In this document: piece after piece, positions 28,812 to 38,740 of the stretch
Layout of the letters: each line of letters starts with the position of its first letter
Numbering within the stretch: position 1 is the first letter of the stretch
NCBI GenBank assembly: GCA_945861755.1
Contig: CAMAVQ010000008.1
Coordinates: 1 to 64,000 of the forward strand
Source: Gemmatimonas phototrophica
Lineage (GTDB): Bacteria > Latescibacterota > UBA2968 > UBA8231
Reading direction: 5' to 3'
DNA: 64,000 nt
Program-made: the position numbers and the translations under genes
The notes under the pieces: generated by a model
Database searches by the model: none
What the model saw: only the letters and a program-made list of their open reading frames with translations
What the model was told of the DNA's origin: nothing

Positions 28812-30767
28812 TCATATCTGCATGCCCACGTAGATGATGTTGCCGCTCTCCCCGGTGATGAAATCCACCAGGGTCCAAAAGCCCGAACAAGTAATCTGCC
28901 CCAGGATCAACCCGAGAAAAATGGGCCGCAAGCGGCGGTACAGCCCCACCCCGCCGTACTTCAGGACCAGGGCCTTGAGCGACCAGCCGATCAGGATGCT
29001 GAACCAGGTAGAGCTGATCATGTAGGTGGCGCCGATGGGAAAGCCCAGGTAGTGCACCGGCCACCACAAATAACGCTGCCGCGCGTACATCAGCAACCAC
29101 ATGACCACCGCGCCGATGCCGGCGAAGAGGAAGCGCGGCGCCACCACCGCAAAGTCGGCAAGCGGGTTGAGCGGATTGGCCACCTTGTAGGCCGCGTCGT
29201 TGTGGATCAGCTGGCCCAGCAGGTTGTAGAACCACCAGTGCAGGTTGATGCCCCCGTAGGTGTACCCCATCCAGATCAGCGCCCACACCGAACTGCCCAG
29301 GGTCACCCCGATGGCCAGCAGCATGGCCCAGAAGAGGGGCCGGCCCCGCACTCCGCCGGCATCGGCCAACTTCATGCCGTTGATGGCCGAGGCCATGACC
29401 ATAGTGCGCATATCCCCGGCCCAACTGAAGGTGAAGCCCAGGGTGGCCAGGCCGGACGGGGTCAAGTAGTCGGTGCCCAGGGCGCTGACCACGAAGGGCT
29501 GGGCGGTCATCTGGGCCCGGGCGAAACCCAGGCCACCTTCGGCGACGATGCGCGCCAGGCCGTAGAAGAGGGCAAAGGCTACCAGCAGGAAGAGCAGCAC
29601 CGCCCCCGGGGGCAGGCCGGCCAGCCACAGCCAGCCGGCGGCGTAGAGCGAGCCACCGCAGAGTATGAGAAAAGCCGCCCGGTAGGAGAGGATCTCGTCC
29701 CTGTCCTCGGCGGCATCGGGCCGCCCCAGGATCCGGCGTGCCACCTGGCGCAGATGGCCGCGGCCGGTCCACAGACCGAATCCCACCAGCGCCAGCATGG
29801 CCCCCATCCCCTGGTAGGAGACGCTCATCGAGCCCTCCATGAACAAATCCTGCCGGCCCGGCAGGGTGTAGCCCAGAGTGTTCTCCACCGCCATCTGCAC
29901 CTGAGTCAGCAGGTGGAAGAGCCAGATGCTCATGCCCACGTCCAGGCTGAGGAAATAGGCCAGGCCCATTACCGTGAAACTGATGAACAGGTGCAGGATC
30001 ATCGAATTGTGGAAGAGGGGCAGATACGGGCTGAACTGCAGGGACGGGATGAAGGGGAAATAGTGGTTGAGGCCGCGCGTGCTGAGCGCCAGGAAGGCCA
30101 CCCCGAAGCCGGCCCACATCAGCGGGTTCTTCAGCAGCGGCCCCACCCGGGTGCCGGGCGCCCCCTCCTGGGCCAGGTCCATGGGCAGCTGTACCAGGGG
30201 AAAAGTGAGCCGCTCGTGGTCCACCCATTGCCTGCGGATGAGCACCATGAGGGCGATCATCATCAAGTGGACGGCGACGATGAAGGAACACCAGGCGGCG
30301 ATGGGCACGGCCCAGGCGCCCCAGGGGATGGGCGTGTCCTTGGGCAGACCCTCGAAGAAGTACTTGATAGCTTCGGGGTCGTGGGGCACCAGCCAGGTAC
30401 GCACGTAGGGCTGGAGCAGTTCGGCCCAGTTGTTTTCGGGGGTGGCGTAGTAATAGACCGCCGGCAGCATGGGGATGAGGTTGGCGGTGAACCCCCAGCT
30501 GGGGATGGCCGAGGCGATGAGCAGCATGACGTACACCGTCACCAGCTCGGCCTGACTCAACCCCCAGGAACGCTTGAGCCCCTTGAGCAGCGGATTGAGC
30601 AGCCCGAGGACGATGAAAAAGAGAAACACCGCGCCGGCAGTGATGTAGTCGGAAGACATGCCGGCGGTGTTCATGACCAGGAGCGCGCAGGGGAAAACCG
30701 CGCCGATCACCAGACACAGCAGGGCGCCCACCACCAGCGCGCGCAACCGGAAAGCTCCTCCTAGCAC
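28812..30767 (-). CDS. DUF6785-like multi-pass (OPT-like) membrane protein
   Basis: 651 aa; FTANLIPMLPAVYYYATPENNWAELLQPYVRTWLVPHDPEAIKYFFEGLPKDTPIPWGAW; TM-rich; paralogous to 16942..18843. Confidence 0.8.
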   Translation of the reverse strand: MLGGAFRLRALVVGALLCLVIGAVFPCALLVMNTAGMSSDYITAGAVFLFFIVLGLLNPLLKGLKRSWGLSQAELVTVYVMLLIASAIPSWGFTANLIPMLPAVYYYATPENNWAELLQPYVRTWLVPHDPEAIKYFFEGLPKDTPIPWGAWAVPIAAWCSFIVAVHLMMIALMVLIRRQWVDHERLTFPLVQLPMDLAQEGAPGTRVGPLLKNPLMWAGFGVAFLALSTRGLNHYFPFIPSLQFSPYLPLFHNSMILHLFISFTVMGLAYFLSLDVGMSIWLFHLLTQVQMAVENTLGYTLPGRQDLFMEGSMSVSYQGMGAMLALVGFGLWTGRGHLRQVARRILGRPDAAEDRDEILSYRAAFLILCGGSLYAAGWLWLAGLPPGAVLLFLLVAFALFYGLARIVAEGGLGFARAQMTAQPFVVSALGTDYLTPSGLATLGFTFSWAGDMRTMVMASAINGMKLADAGGVRGRPLFWAMLLAIGVTLGSSVWALIWMGYTYGGINLHWWFYNLLGQLIHNDAAYKVANPLNPLADFAVVAPRFLFAGIGAVVMWLLMYARQRYLWWPVHYLGFPIGATYMISSTWFSILIGWSLKALVLKYGGVGLYRRLRPIFLGLILGQITCSGFWTLVDFITGESGNIIYVGMQI

Positions 30768-30793
30768 CCCGCAGCTCCCGGTAAGGGGCTTGC

Positions 30794-33358
30794 TCAGTAG
30801 GCCAGCGAAACAACCTTGAGCACGTTTTCGCGCCCAACGCGAGCGCCCTTCACCTCGGTATCGATACTCAGCCGAGCGTAATACACTCCCGGCGGCGCGA
30901 GGCGGCCCCCAGCGTCGCGGCCGTCCCAGCCCATGGCATAGGCTCCAGTGCTCAGTGACCGCTGCTCGACCAAGGCACGCACCAGGCGGCCTGCCAAGTC
31001 GTAGATGTGCACCTGGACCGGGCTGTCGTCGCCCACCCGCACCACCTTGAAATGGAACACCGCCTGCTCGTTGATTCCGTCGCCGTTGGGAGTGAACAGG
31101 GCCGGCACCACCTCGACCTGGTCGATCAAAGCGACACTCCTGAAGGCGCCAACCAGGGTGGTGGTGTTGCCGGCGACGGCGGGATTGGCGTCCCCTGGAT
31201 CGACCCGCTGCCAGGATCCCGAGCCTCCGGCGCGGTGCTGCAGGGCGGCGTGTAACACCGCCCCTGTCGAGTAGAGGGCAGTGCGGAAATCGAGGCGAAC
31301 CAACTCAGACCCAGCGGCCGGGCCGATGAGCGGGAAGCTCAACAACAGGCTGTCGCCGGCGGTGGGCAACTGCTCCACTCCCTCGACCCCAGCCAGCTGG
31401 TCTTGGCTGCCGGCGTACAGGCCGGCGTATTCGAGGTTCATATCGGGCGGGGCCACCAGCAGCAGTTGGTCGAAACCTGGATCAATGCGGTCAAAGCTCG
31501 GACGCACGTACAGTGAGAAGACCCGCTGGCTGCCCAGGGTATCCACCAGGACCGGGGAGACCTCGCCCACCAGGCTCTGGGCCACCGGATCGGCAAAATG
31601 CAGGCGCAGGGAGTGCAACTCCGCACTGGTCTCCAGATCGGCGGAACGCAGGGTGACCTGCACCTTGAGGAATTCGCGCGGGGAAGGCGAGGTGATGGAG
31701 CTGCCGGAGGGGTCGGTGTACGGCTCGCTCCAGCCGCTCCAGTCGTTGCCGGGCACCTCTTCGGCCACTACCTCGCCTTTGAAGACGGAGAGCAGTTTCT
31801 TGTACTCACCCTCGGTGACCTCGGTGCCGTCCTTCTTGAAATAGTGCTGCACCTCGGCCAGCTGGTCGCCGGTGCGGGTCTGGATCAGCAGCTGGGTGCC
31901 CGGCGGGGTGATGGCGTCCCAATCAATGGTGAGCAGGTTGCGGCTGCCCCCCAGGCGGATCAGGTCGGACTCCATAACCACCTCGGGCTGCACCCCCTCG
32001 CCGTAGAGTTGGACCTCGCTCAGGTCGATGGACGCCCCACCACCACCGGCGCCGGTGCCGGTGGCGTAGAGCGTCCATTTGAGGCGGAAGAAGCGGGCTT
32101 TGACCGGGTCGAAGTGGTTGCCTTCGAAGCGCACCCCGCCGCGGATGGTCTGCCGGCGTTCGGCGGCCACCCTCCACTTGAGGGTGCCATCGGCGGCCCT
32201 GGCCCCGTCGGAGAATTCGAGATTGTAATCCCCGAAGGTGGTGTGCCCCGGGCCATAGGCCAGGCGCTGGCTGTCGATCCAGAAGAAGGAGCCCAGATCG
32301 AAGAAGACCTCGCGGTCGTTCTCGGCCCCCAGGGAGACCACCCCGACGAAGGGCCGGGAAAAACTCTCTAGATCCCCGTCCATGAAGCCGCCCAGGCTCA
32401 GGGTCTGGAGCGGGGCGCTGGCCGTCCCCCCGCGCGCCAGGGTGCCGCTGAGGATCTCGTCCCCCTCGGTCCATACCTCCAGCTCGGCCAGGCGGGGCCG
32501 TTCGCGGCGAAAGTAGTGGATACTGCCCTGGCGCTCGGCGGGCAGATCCCGATAGATGTCCAGGTCCACCTGGATCTCCCGGCCGTCGGCCAGGCGTTTG
32601 TAGTACTCCACAGCTCCCTGCTCCCCGGCGGCCAGGACTGCGTATTCTTCCTGGGTGACCTCGCGGCCACGGCCAAAATCGCTGCCATTCACCACCACCT
32701 GCACCAGGCGCAGTCCCTCGCTCCGTACTTCCGGATTCTCCCCCTGCAGGTCGACCTCAAAAAGGCGCTGGCTCTTGTTGGGCTGCAGCAGGCGCATCAC
32801 CGTCTTGTACTCCGGAGTGGTAGCCCCCACCACCCGGGCCGGCTTGGTGCCATCGGAGACCAGCACGTCGAAGAGCAGAAAGGGATCGCCCAGGTCCTCA
32901 TCGACGAACTTGAGCACGATTTTCTTGGCAAAAACGAAGCGTCCTAGGTCGACGGCGAACCACCACTGGGCGGCCAAGTCCACTCCCTCGCTGGGCGGGG
33001 AGGGCTCCCAGTAGGTGGCGGGATCCCCGTCCAGGGCCAGGGGCACCCCCTGGCGGTTGGAGCCGGCCTGCACCGCGTCGAGCAGGGTCAATTCTTCGGG
33101 CTCCTTCTTGGCCAGGGCGCTGGGGGTATAGAGGCGCAGGTAGTCGACGATGTCGGCGGTGGCGTTGATGTTCTTGCGCAGCTGGTGGGCCCGCACCCCG
33201 CCTTCGGCGGTGAACTCCAGGGTGCCTGGGGCGTACGTCCAATTCTGCCAGTGGCGGCTGCTGTTGACCACCACCTGGTCGCCGCTCAGCTGATGCCCCT
33301 GAGCCAGGGCCTGGCCGGCCAAGATCCAGGCCGCCAGGATGCCGCTCCACTTGATCAT
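30794..33358 (-). CDS. Giant secreted discoidin-like protein, family I, FlgD-like C-terminal tail (A)
   Basis: Signal peptide MIKWSGILAAWILAGQALAQ; WWFAVDLGRFVFAKKIVLKFVDEDLGDPFLLFDVLVSDG; C-term VVPALFTPNGDGINEQAVFHFKV. Confidence 0.75.
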   Translation of the reverse strand: MIKWSGILAAWILAGQALAQGHQLSGDQVVVNSSRHWQNWTYAPGTLEFTAEGGVRAHQLRKNINATADIVDYLRLYTPSALAKKEPEELTLLDAVQAGSNRQGVPLALDGDPATYWEPSPPSEGVDLAAQWWFAVDLGRFVFAKKIVLKFVDEDLGDPFLLFDVLVSDGTKPARVVGATTPEYKTVMRLLQPNKSQRLFEVDLQGENPEVRSEGLRLVQVVVNGSDFGRGREVTQEEYAVLAAGEQGAVEYYKRLADGREIQVDLDIYRDLPAERQGSIHYFRRERPRLAELEVWTEGDEILSGTLARGGTASAPLQTLSLGGFMDGDLESFSRPFVGVVSLGAENDREVFFDLGSFFWIDSQRLAYGPGHTTFGDYNLEFSDGARAADGTLKWRVAAERRQTIRGGVRFEGNHFDPVKARFFRLKWTLYATGTGAGGGGASIDLSEVQLYGEGVQPEVVMESDLIRLGGSRNLLTIDWDAITPPGTQLLIQTRTGDQLAEVQHYFKKDGTEVTEGEYKKLLSVFKGEVVAEEVPGNDWSGWSEPYTDPSGSSITSPSPREFLKVQVTLRSADLETSAELHSLRLHFADPVAQSLVGEVSPVLVDTLGSQRVFSLYVRPSFDRIDPGFDQLLLVAPPDMNLEYAGLYAGSQDQLAGVEGVEQLPTAGDSLLLSFPLIGPAAGSELVRLDFRTALYSTGAVLHAALQHRAGGSGSWQRVDPGDANPAVAGNTTTLVGAFRSVALIDQVEVVPALFTPNGDGINEQAVFHFKVVRVGDDSPVQVHIYDLAGRLVRALVEQRSLSTGAYAMGWDGRDAGGRLAPPGVYYARLSIDTEVKGARVGRENVLKVVSLAY

Positions 33359-33372
33359 CGCCTCGTCCTGTC

Positions 33373-35958
33373 TTAATAGACCAGCGCGATGCGCCACAGC
33401 AGGCTGCTGCGAGACACATCAGCACCCTCAGTGTCGGCATCCAGGCTCAACCGAGCCAGGTAGATTCCCGCCGGGGTCAGCCCACCCTGCCCATCGCGCC
33501 CGTCCCAGAGGACCCGGCGGCGCCCGGTCCCTACCGATTCACCGACGCTTTCCATTCTTCTCACCAGGCGCCCTCCCAGATCGCGGATCTCGACCACCAC
33601 CGGACTGGTGTCGCCCAGCAAGACCACAGAGAATTCAAGTACCACCTGGTCGTTGATCCCGTCCCCGTTGGGGGTGAAGAGCGGGGGCTCCACTTGGACC
33701 TCGCCCAGCAGCTCCTTGCGCTGGACCACGCTCACCAAGGTCAGGGAACTGCTCTTCACTCCGGCAAAGGCATTACCCGGATCCACCCGCTGCCACTGGC
33801 TGGCCCCGGCGCCGCTGTGCTGTAGGGCTGCCTCCACTACCGCGCCGGTGGCGAAGAGGGCGCTGTGGAAGTCCACCCGCAGCAGCTCAATGCCGGACTG
33901 GGGGCCGATGGGCGGAAAGGACAGGTGCAGGGAATCGGCCCGACTGGGGATCCGTTCCACCCCGGCCACAGCCAGGTGCTCCAGCTCGGGATTTTCGAAG
34001 TCAGCCGGCCCGCCCGCGTACACTCCGTCCAGTTCCAGCCACATGTCCGGTGGCACCCGCAGCAGCAGCTGGTCGAAACCCAGGTCCGCAACGGCAAAGT
34101 CGGGTTTCACGTAGAGCGAGAAGACCTGGCGCTCCCCCAGGCGTGGCAACTGCACCGGATCCAGCTCCCCCACCAGGCCCTGGGCCACTGGATCGGCAAA
34201 ATGCAGGCGCACCTGGCTCAGGGTGGCGGTGGCCTGCGAATCGTCGGAGAGCAGCACGGCCCTGAGCTTGAGGAATTCGCGCGGCGAAGGCGAGGTGATG
34301 GGGCTGCCCTTCGGATCGGGGTAGGGCTCGGACCAGTCGCTCCAGCCGCTGCCCTCCACCTCGCGGGAGACAATCTCCCCCTTGAAAATAGATAGGAGTT
34401 TCTTGTACTGTGCCTCGCCGACCTCGGTGCCGTCCTTCTTGAAGTAGTGCAGTTCCTCCTGCAGGTCGTCGCCGGTGCGGGTCTGAATCTGCACCTGGGT
34501 GCCTGGAGGCGTGTCGGCTCCCCACTCGATGCTGAGCAGATTGCGGCTGCCCCCTAGGCGGATCAGATCCGACTCCAGCTCCACCTGGGGCTGGTAACCC
34601 TCCCCGTAGAGCTGGATCTCGGCCAGGTTGGCCGTCTGGTGCCCCCCGTTGCTGAGGGTGTACTGCAGCCGGAAGAACCGCGCCTTCAGCGGCGCAAAGC
34701 GGTTGCCATCGAAGCGCACTCCGCTCTGCTGGACCTGTTTGCGGTCCACGGCCCGCGTCCACCTGATACTGCCGTCGGCAGCCAGGGTGCCGTCGGAAAA
34801 ATCCAGGCGGTAATCGGCCATGCTCCCCCGGTACAGGCCCTGGCCGTAACACATGCGCTGGGTATCCACCCAGAAGGTGGAGCCCAGGTCGAAGATCAGG
34901 CTGCGCTCAGGCTCGGCTACCTGCACCACCTTGCCGATGATCAGGTTGGAGTCGGTCACCAGGTCGCCGTCGACAAAGCTGCGCAGGTTGACATCCTCGC
35001 CGCCGGGCAGGGCCATGTTGCCGCCGCGCTCAAAGGTGCCGACCAGCACCTCGTCGCCCTCGGCCCACACCTCCAGCTCGGCCAGGCGGGGCCGCTCGCG
35101 GCGGAAATGACGAATGCTGCCCTGCCGCTCGGGGGCCAGCTGCTCGTACACCGCCTGCCTCACCCCTACCTCCCGGCCACCGCTGAGGCGTTTGTAATAC
35201 TCCACCATTCCCCGTTCGGCCAGGGGCAGGGCCTCGTACTCCTGGCGGCCCATTTCCCGGCCGCGGTCAAAGTCGCTGCCGGTCACCACCACCTGCACGA
35301 AGCGCAGGCCCTCTCCGGCCACCACCGGGTCCAGTTTGGTCAGGTCAATCTCAAAGGTTCGCTGGGTTTTGTTGCGCTGCAGGGTCTGGAGCACGCTGCG
35401 GTACTCGGGGTTGGCCGCCCCGCGCACCCTGTCCGGCCGGGTGCCGTCGGAGACCAGCACGTCGAAGAGCAGAAAAGGATCGCCCAGCTCCTCGTCGACA
35501 AACTTGAGCACGATCTTATCGGCAAAAACCAGGCGGCCCAGGTCCACCACCAGCCACCACTGGGTGGCCAGATCCACCCCGGCGGGCAGGGGGGCGGGTT
35601 CCCAGTAGGTGTTCGCATCCCCGTCGAACAGGGCGGCCACCTGGCCCGGGTTGGAGCCGGCCTGCAGCGCGTCTGACAGGGTGATCTCTTCTGGCTTCTT
35701 GCTGGCCAGAGCCGCCGGGGGGTTGAGTCGCAGGAAATCGACGATATCAGACACGGCGTTGATCTTCTTGCGCCAGTACCGGGCCCGGACTTGCCCCTGG
35801 GGAATCAGTTCGAGGGTTCCAGGAGCATAACTCCAGTTCTGCCAGTGCCGCCGGGCGTTGACCACCACTTGGTTGCCGGCGATCTGATAACCCCGCTCCT
35901 GGGCCTGGGTGGCCACGCCGGCCAATAGCAGAAGCGCTACCACGCCCAGTGCCTTCAT
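33373..35958 (-). CDS. Giant secreted discoidin-like protein, family I, FlgD-like C-terminal tail (B)
   Basis: Tandem paralog of 30794..33358 and 36070..38730; VEPPLFTPNGDGINDQVVLEFSV. Confidence 0.75.
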   Translation of the reverse strand: MKALGVVALLLLAGVATQAQERGYQIAGNQVVVNARRHWQNWSYAPGTLELIPQGQVRARYWRKKINAVSDIVDFLRLNPPAALASKKPEEITLSDALQAGSNPGQVAALFDGDANTYWEPAPLPAGVDLATQWWLVVDLGRLVFADKIVLKFVDEELGDPFLLFDVLVSDGTRPDRVRGAANPEYRSVLQTLQRNKTQRTFEIDLTKLDPVVAGEGLRFVQVVVTGSDFDRGREMGRQEYEALPLAERGMVEYYKRLSGGREVGVRQAVYEQLAPERQGSIRHFRRERPRLAELEVWAEGDEVLVGTFERGGNMALPGGEDVNLRSFVDGDLVTDSNLIIGKVVQVAEPERSLIFDLGSTFWVDTQRMCYGQGLYRGSMADYRLDFSDGTLAADGSIRWTRAVDRKQVQQSGVRFDGNRFAPLKARFFRLQYTLSNGGHQTANLAEIQLYGEGYQPQVELESDLIRLGGSRNLLSIEWGADTPPGTQVQIQTRTGDDLQEELHYFKKDGTEVGEAQYKKLLSIFKGEIVSREVEGSGWSDWSEPYPDPKGSPITSPSPREFLKLRAVLLSDDSQATATLSQVRLHFADPVAQGLVGELDPVQLPRLGERQVFSLYVKPDFAVADLGFDQLLLRVPPDMWLELDGVYAGGPADFENPELEHLAVAGVERIPSRADSLHLSFPPIGPQSGIELLRVDFHSALFATGAVVEAALQHSGAGASQWQRVDPGNAFAGVKSSSLTLVSVVQRKELLGEVQVEPPLFTPNGDGINDQVVLEFSVVLLGDTSPVVVEIRDLGGRLVRRMESVGESVGTGRRRVLWDGRDGQGGLTPAGIYLARLSLDADTEGADVSRSSLLWRIALVY

Positions 35959-36069
35959 AACTCAGTACCCCACCGCTCAGGATTTGTCACGAAACACCCG
36001 CTCTGTTTGGCTAGGTGAGATTACTCTCAGTTGCCTGGGGAAATCGATCAGTAATTGTCTCACGATTCC

Positions 36070-38730
36070 TCAGTACGCCACGGACACCAGGCGCAAGATC
36101 TGTCGGCGGTCTAAGTCTGCCCCTTGGGTATCCGACTCCAGGCGCAGCCGGGCCCCGTAGACCCCGGGCGGCACCAGTTCCCCACGCTCGTTCCGGCCAT
36201 CCCAGCCCACCAGCCGGCGACCGGTACCCCGGGACTGCTGCTCGACCAGACGCCGCACCAGGCGGCCGCCCAGGTCGCGGATCTCGATCACCACCGGGCT
36301 CTGGTCACCCACCAGCACCACCGAGAAATCGAAGCGGGCCTCGTCATTGATCCCGTCTCCGTTGGGGGTAAAGAGTGCCGGCTGCACCTGCAGGTCGATG
36401 ATCACCTCCTTGCGCTGGGCAATGCCCACCAGAGTGGTGGAGTTGCTCCCCACCGCGGCCAGGGCATTGCCGGGCTCCACCCGCTGCCAGAGACCCTCCC
36501 CGCTGGCGCTGTTCTGCAGCGAAGCCTCCAGCACCGCTCCGGTGGAGTACAGGGCGGTCTGGAAGTCGAGACGCAGGGCCTGGCCCGCAGCTGCGGGCTT
36601 GAAGGGCGCGAACCTCAGCCACAGGCTGTCTGGGCTGGTGGGGACCACCACCACTCCCTCTAGGCGCAGCCGGGCCAGGTCCCCAGCCCCGGCGACTAGC
36701 TCATCCTCCTCCCCCTGGTACAGGCCGTCGAAGCGCAGGCGCATGTCGGCGGGAACTTTGAGCAGCAGGCCATCAAAACCCGAATCGCGGGCGGCGAACT
36801 GCGGTTGAATAAAAAACGAGAAAGGCCGCTCTAGGCCCAGCTCCTCCACCTGGAGAGGACTGACCTCGCCGACCAAACTCTGGGCTACCGGACTGGCAAA
36901 ATTCAGGCGGATGCTCCGCAGGGTGGCATGGGTTTGCGGGGAGGATGAGCGGAGGATGGCGCGGATCTTGAGGAACTCCCGGGGCGAGGGCGAGCCAACA
37001 GAACTGCCCTGCGCCTCCTCGTACGTGGTGCTCCAGTCGCTCCAGTCGTTGCCGGGCACCTCCTCGGCCACCACTTCGCCTTTGAAGAGGGAAAGGAGTT
37101 TCTTGTACTGGTCTTCGCTGACCTCGGTGCCATCCTTCTTGTAATAATGGAAAATCTGGCCCAGCTCGTTGCCGGTGCGGGTCTGCAGCAGTACCTGGGT
37201 GCCGGGCGGGGTGTCGGCCTCCCAGCTGATGCCGAGTAGGTTGCGGCTGCCCCCCAGGCGGATCAGGTCCGACTCCAGCACCACCTCGGGCTGATAACCC
37301 TGGCCGTAGAGCTGCAGCTCGGCGATCACCCCCAGATTGGCGGGAAAGGTGGTCAGGTGGGGGGTGTAGCGCATGCGGAAGAAACGGGCCTTGAGCAGGT
37401 CAAAATCATTGCCCTCGCCCACCACTTTGGTCAAGGATTGCTCGCGGTTCACCACCTGTTGCCACTTGAGGCTGCCGTCGGGAGCGCGCGACCCATCCGA
37501 GAAATCGAGCCGGTAATTGGCAAAACGCCAGGAGTGGTAGTTGGTGGGGTTATACGCCATGCGGTGGGCATCGATCCAGTAGAAGGAGCCCAGGTCGAGG
37601 AAGACCTCGCGCTCGACAATGATGGTGCCGCTGATTTCCTGGTTCATGCTGGCGTAGCTGTCGATGTCGCCGTCGACGAAGGTGGCCCCGTTGACTACCT
37701 GAGTGGAGGTGATGAACCCGCCCCGCTCGATAGTGCCGTTGACCATTTCGTCCCCTTCGGTCCACACCTCCAGCTCCGCCAGGCGAGGCCGTTCGCGGCG
37801 GAAATAGCGCACCGTCCCTTGCCTGGCCGGCTCCAACTGGTTGTAGACCTCTTGTTTGACCACCACCTCATTGCCCTCGGCCAGCCGCTTATAGTACTCG
37901 ACAGCACCCCGTTCGCGGGCCACCAGTTGCCCGTACTCCTCCTGCGAGACCTCCCTGCCGCGGGCAAAGTCGCTGCCGTTCACCACTACCTGCACGTAGC
38001 GGGCCCCCAGGCTGCCCAACTCGTTGCCGGCGCCCACCGTCACCGTCCCTCCCCCATCGCTCTGGTCGCGGGCCCCGGTGTCCTCGGCCAGACTGGCGGA
38101 GGCGCCCAGCTCCACTTCGAAGACCCGCTGGCTTTTGTTGCGCTTGAGGGTGCGCAACACGGTCTGGTACTGGGGGCTGGCCGAACCCTGCACATTGCCC
38201 GGCTTCAACCCATTGGAAACCAGCACGTCGAAGAGCAGGAAGGGATCGCCCAGTTCCTCGTCGACGAATTTGAGCACGATTTTCTGGATGAAGACAAAGC
38301 GGCCCAGGTCCACGTTGAACCACCACTGCGAGGCTAGGTCGATGCCCGCCGCCGGCGGGTCCGGCTCCCAATAGGTCGCCATATCTCCGTCCAGCACCGC
38401 CACCACCCCTGCGCGGTTGGAACCGGCCTGCACGGCATCGAGCAGGCTGAGTTCCTCGGGCTTTTTGCCCCCCAGCTCCTTGGGGGGATGGAGGCGGAGG
38501 AAATCACCGATGTCCCGCACTGCGTTGATATTGCGCCGGATCAAGCGCGGGCGCACCGTCCCGTCTTTGCCCAATTCCACCGTGCCGGCCGGAAAACCCC
38601 AGTGCTTCCAGTGGTCGAGCCCGGCCACCACCACCTGATCGGCGGTGAGGCGGTACCCGGTTTGCTGGGCAGGCGCCCCGGCTGCGGCGAGCAGCACCAG
38701 GGCGAGGCTGATTCGGTTCTTCTTTGCCAT
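36070..38730 (-). CDS. Giant secreted discoidin-like protein, family I, FlgD-like C-terminal tail (C)
   Basis: Tandem paralog; QPALFTPNGDGINDEARFDFSVVLVGDQSPVVIEIRDLGGRLVRRL. Confidence 0.75.
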   Translation of the reverse strand: MAKKNRISLALVLLAAAGAPAQQTGYRLTADQVVVAGLDHWKHWGFPAGTVELGKDGTVRPRLIRRNINAVRDIGDFLRLHPPKELGGKKPEELSLLDAVQAGSNRAGVVAVLDGDMATYWEPDPPAAGIDLASQWWFNVDLGRFVFIQKIVLKFVDEELGDPFLLFDVLVSNGLKPGNVQGSASPQYQTVLRTLKRNKSQRVFEVELGASASLAEDTGARDQSDGGGTVTVGAGNELGSLGARYVQVVVNGSDFARGREVSQEEYGQLVARERGAVEYYKRLAEGNEVVVKQEVYNQLEPARQGTVRYFRRERPRLAELEVWTEGDEMVNGTIERGGFITSTQVVNGATFVDGDIDSYASMNQEISGTIIVEREVFLDLGSFYWIDAHRMAYNPTNYHSWRFANYRLDFSDGSRAPDGSLKWQQVVNREQSLTKVVGEGNDFDLLKARFFRMRYTPHLTTFPANLGVIAELQLYGQGYQPEVVLESDLIRLGGSRNLLGISWEADTPPGTQVLLQTRTGNELGQIFHYYKKDGTEVSEDQYKKLLSLFKGEVVAEEVPGNDWSDWSTTYEEAQGSSVGSPSPREFLKIRAILRSSSPQTHATLRSIRLNFASPVAQSLVGEVSPLQVEELGLERPFSFFIQPQFAARDSGFDGLLLKVPADMRLRFDGLYQGEEDELVAGAGDLARLRLEGVVVVPTSPDSLWLRFAPFKPAAAGQALRLDFQTALYSTGAVLEASLQNSASGEGLWQRVEPGNALAAVGSNSTTLVGIAQRKEVIIDLQVQPALFTPNGDGINDEARFDFSVVLVGDQSPVVIEIRDLGGRLVRRLVEQQSRGTGRRLVGWDGRNERGELVPPGVYGARLRLESDTQGADLDRRQILRLVSVAY

Positions 38731-38740
38731 CCAGCTCTCC

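Noticed and set aside
28773-30764. 663-aa plus-strand ORF and 700-aa alternate minus-frame ORF
   Set aside because: Both overlap the DUF6785-like gene and have Gln/His/Gly/Pro/Arg-rich composition typical of antisense or shifted frames in high-GC DNA.
35959-36069. 111-bp gap in the surface-protein operon as a riboswitch or internal promoter
   Set aside because: It is longer than the other gaps, but I could not identify a convincing structured motif or -35/-10 pair.
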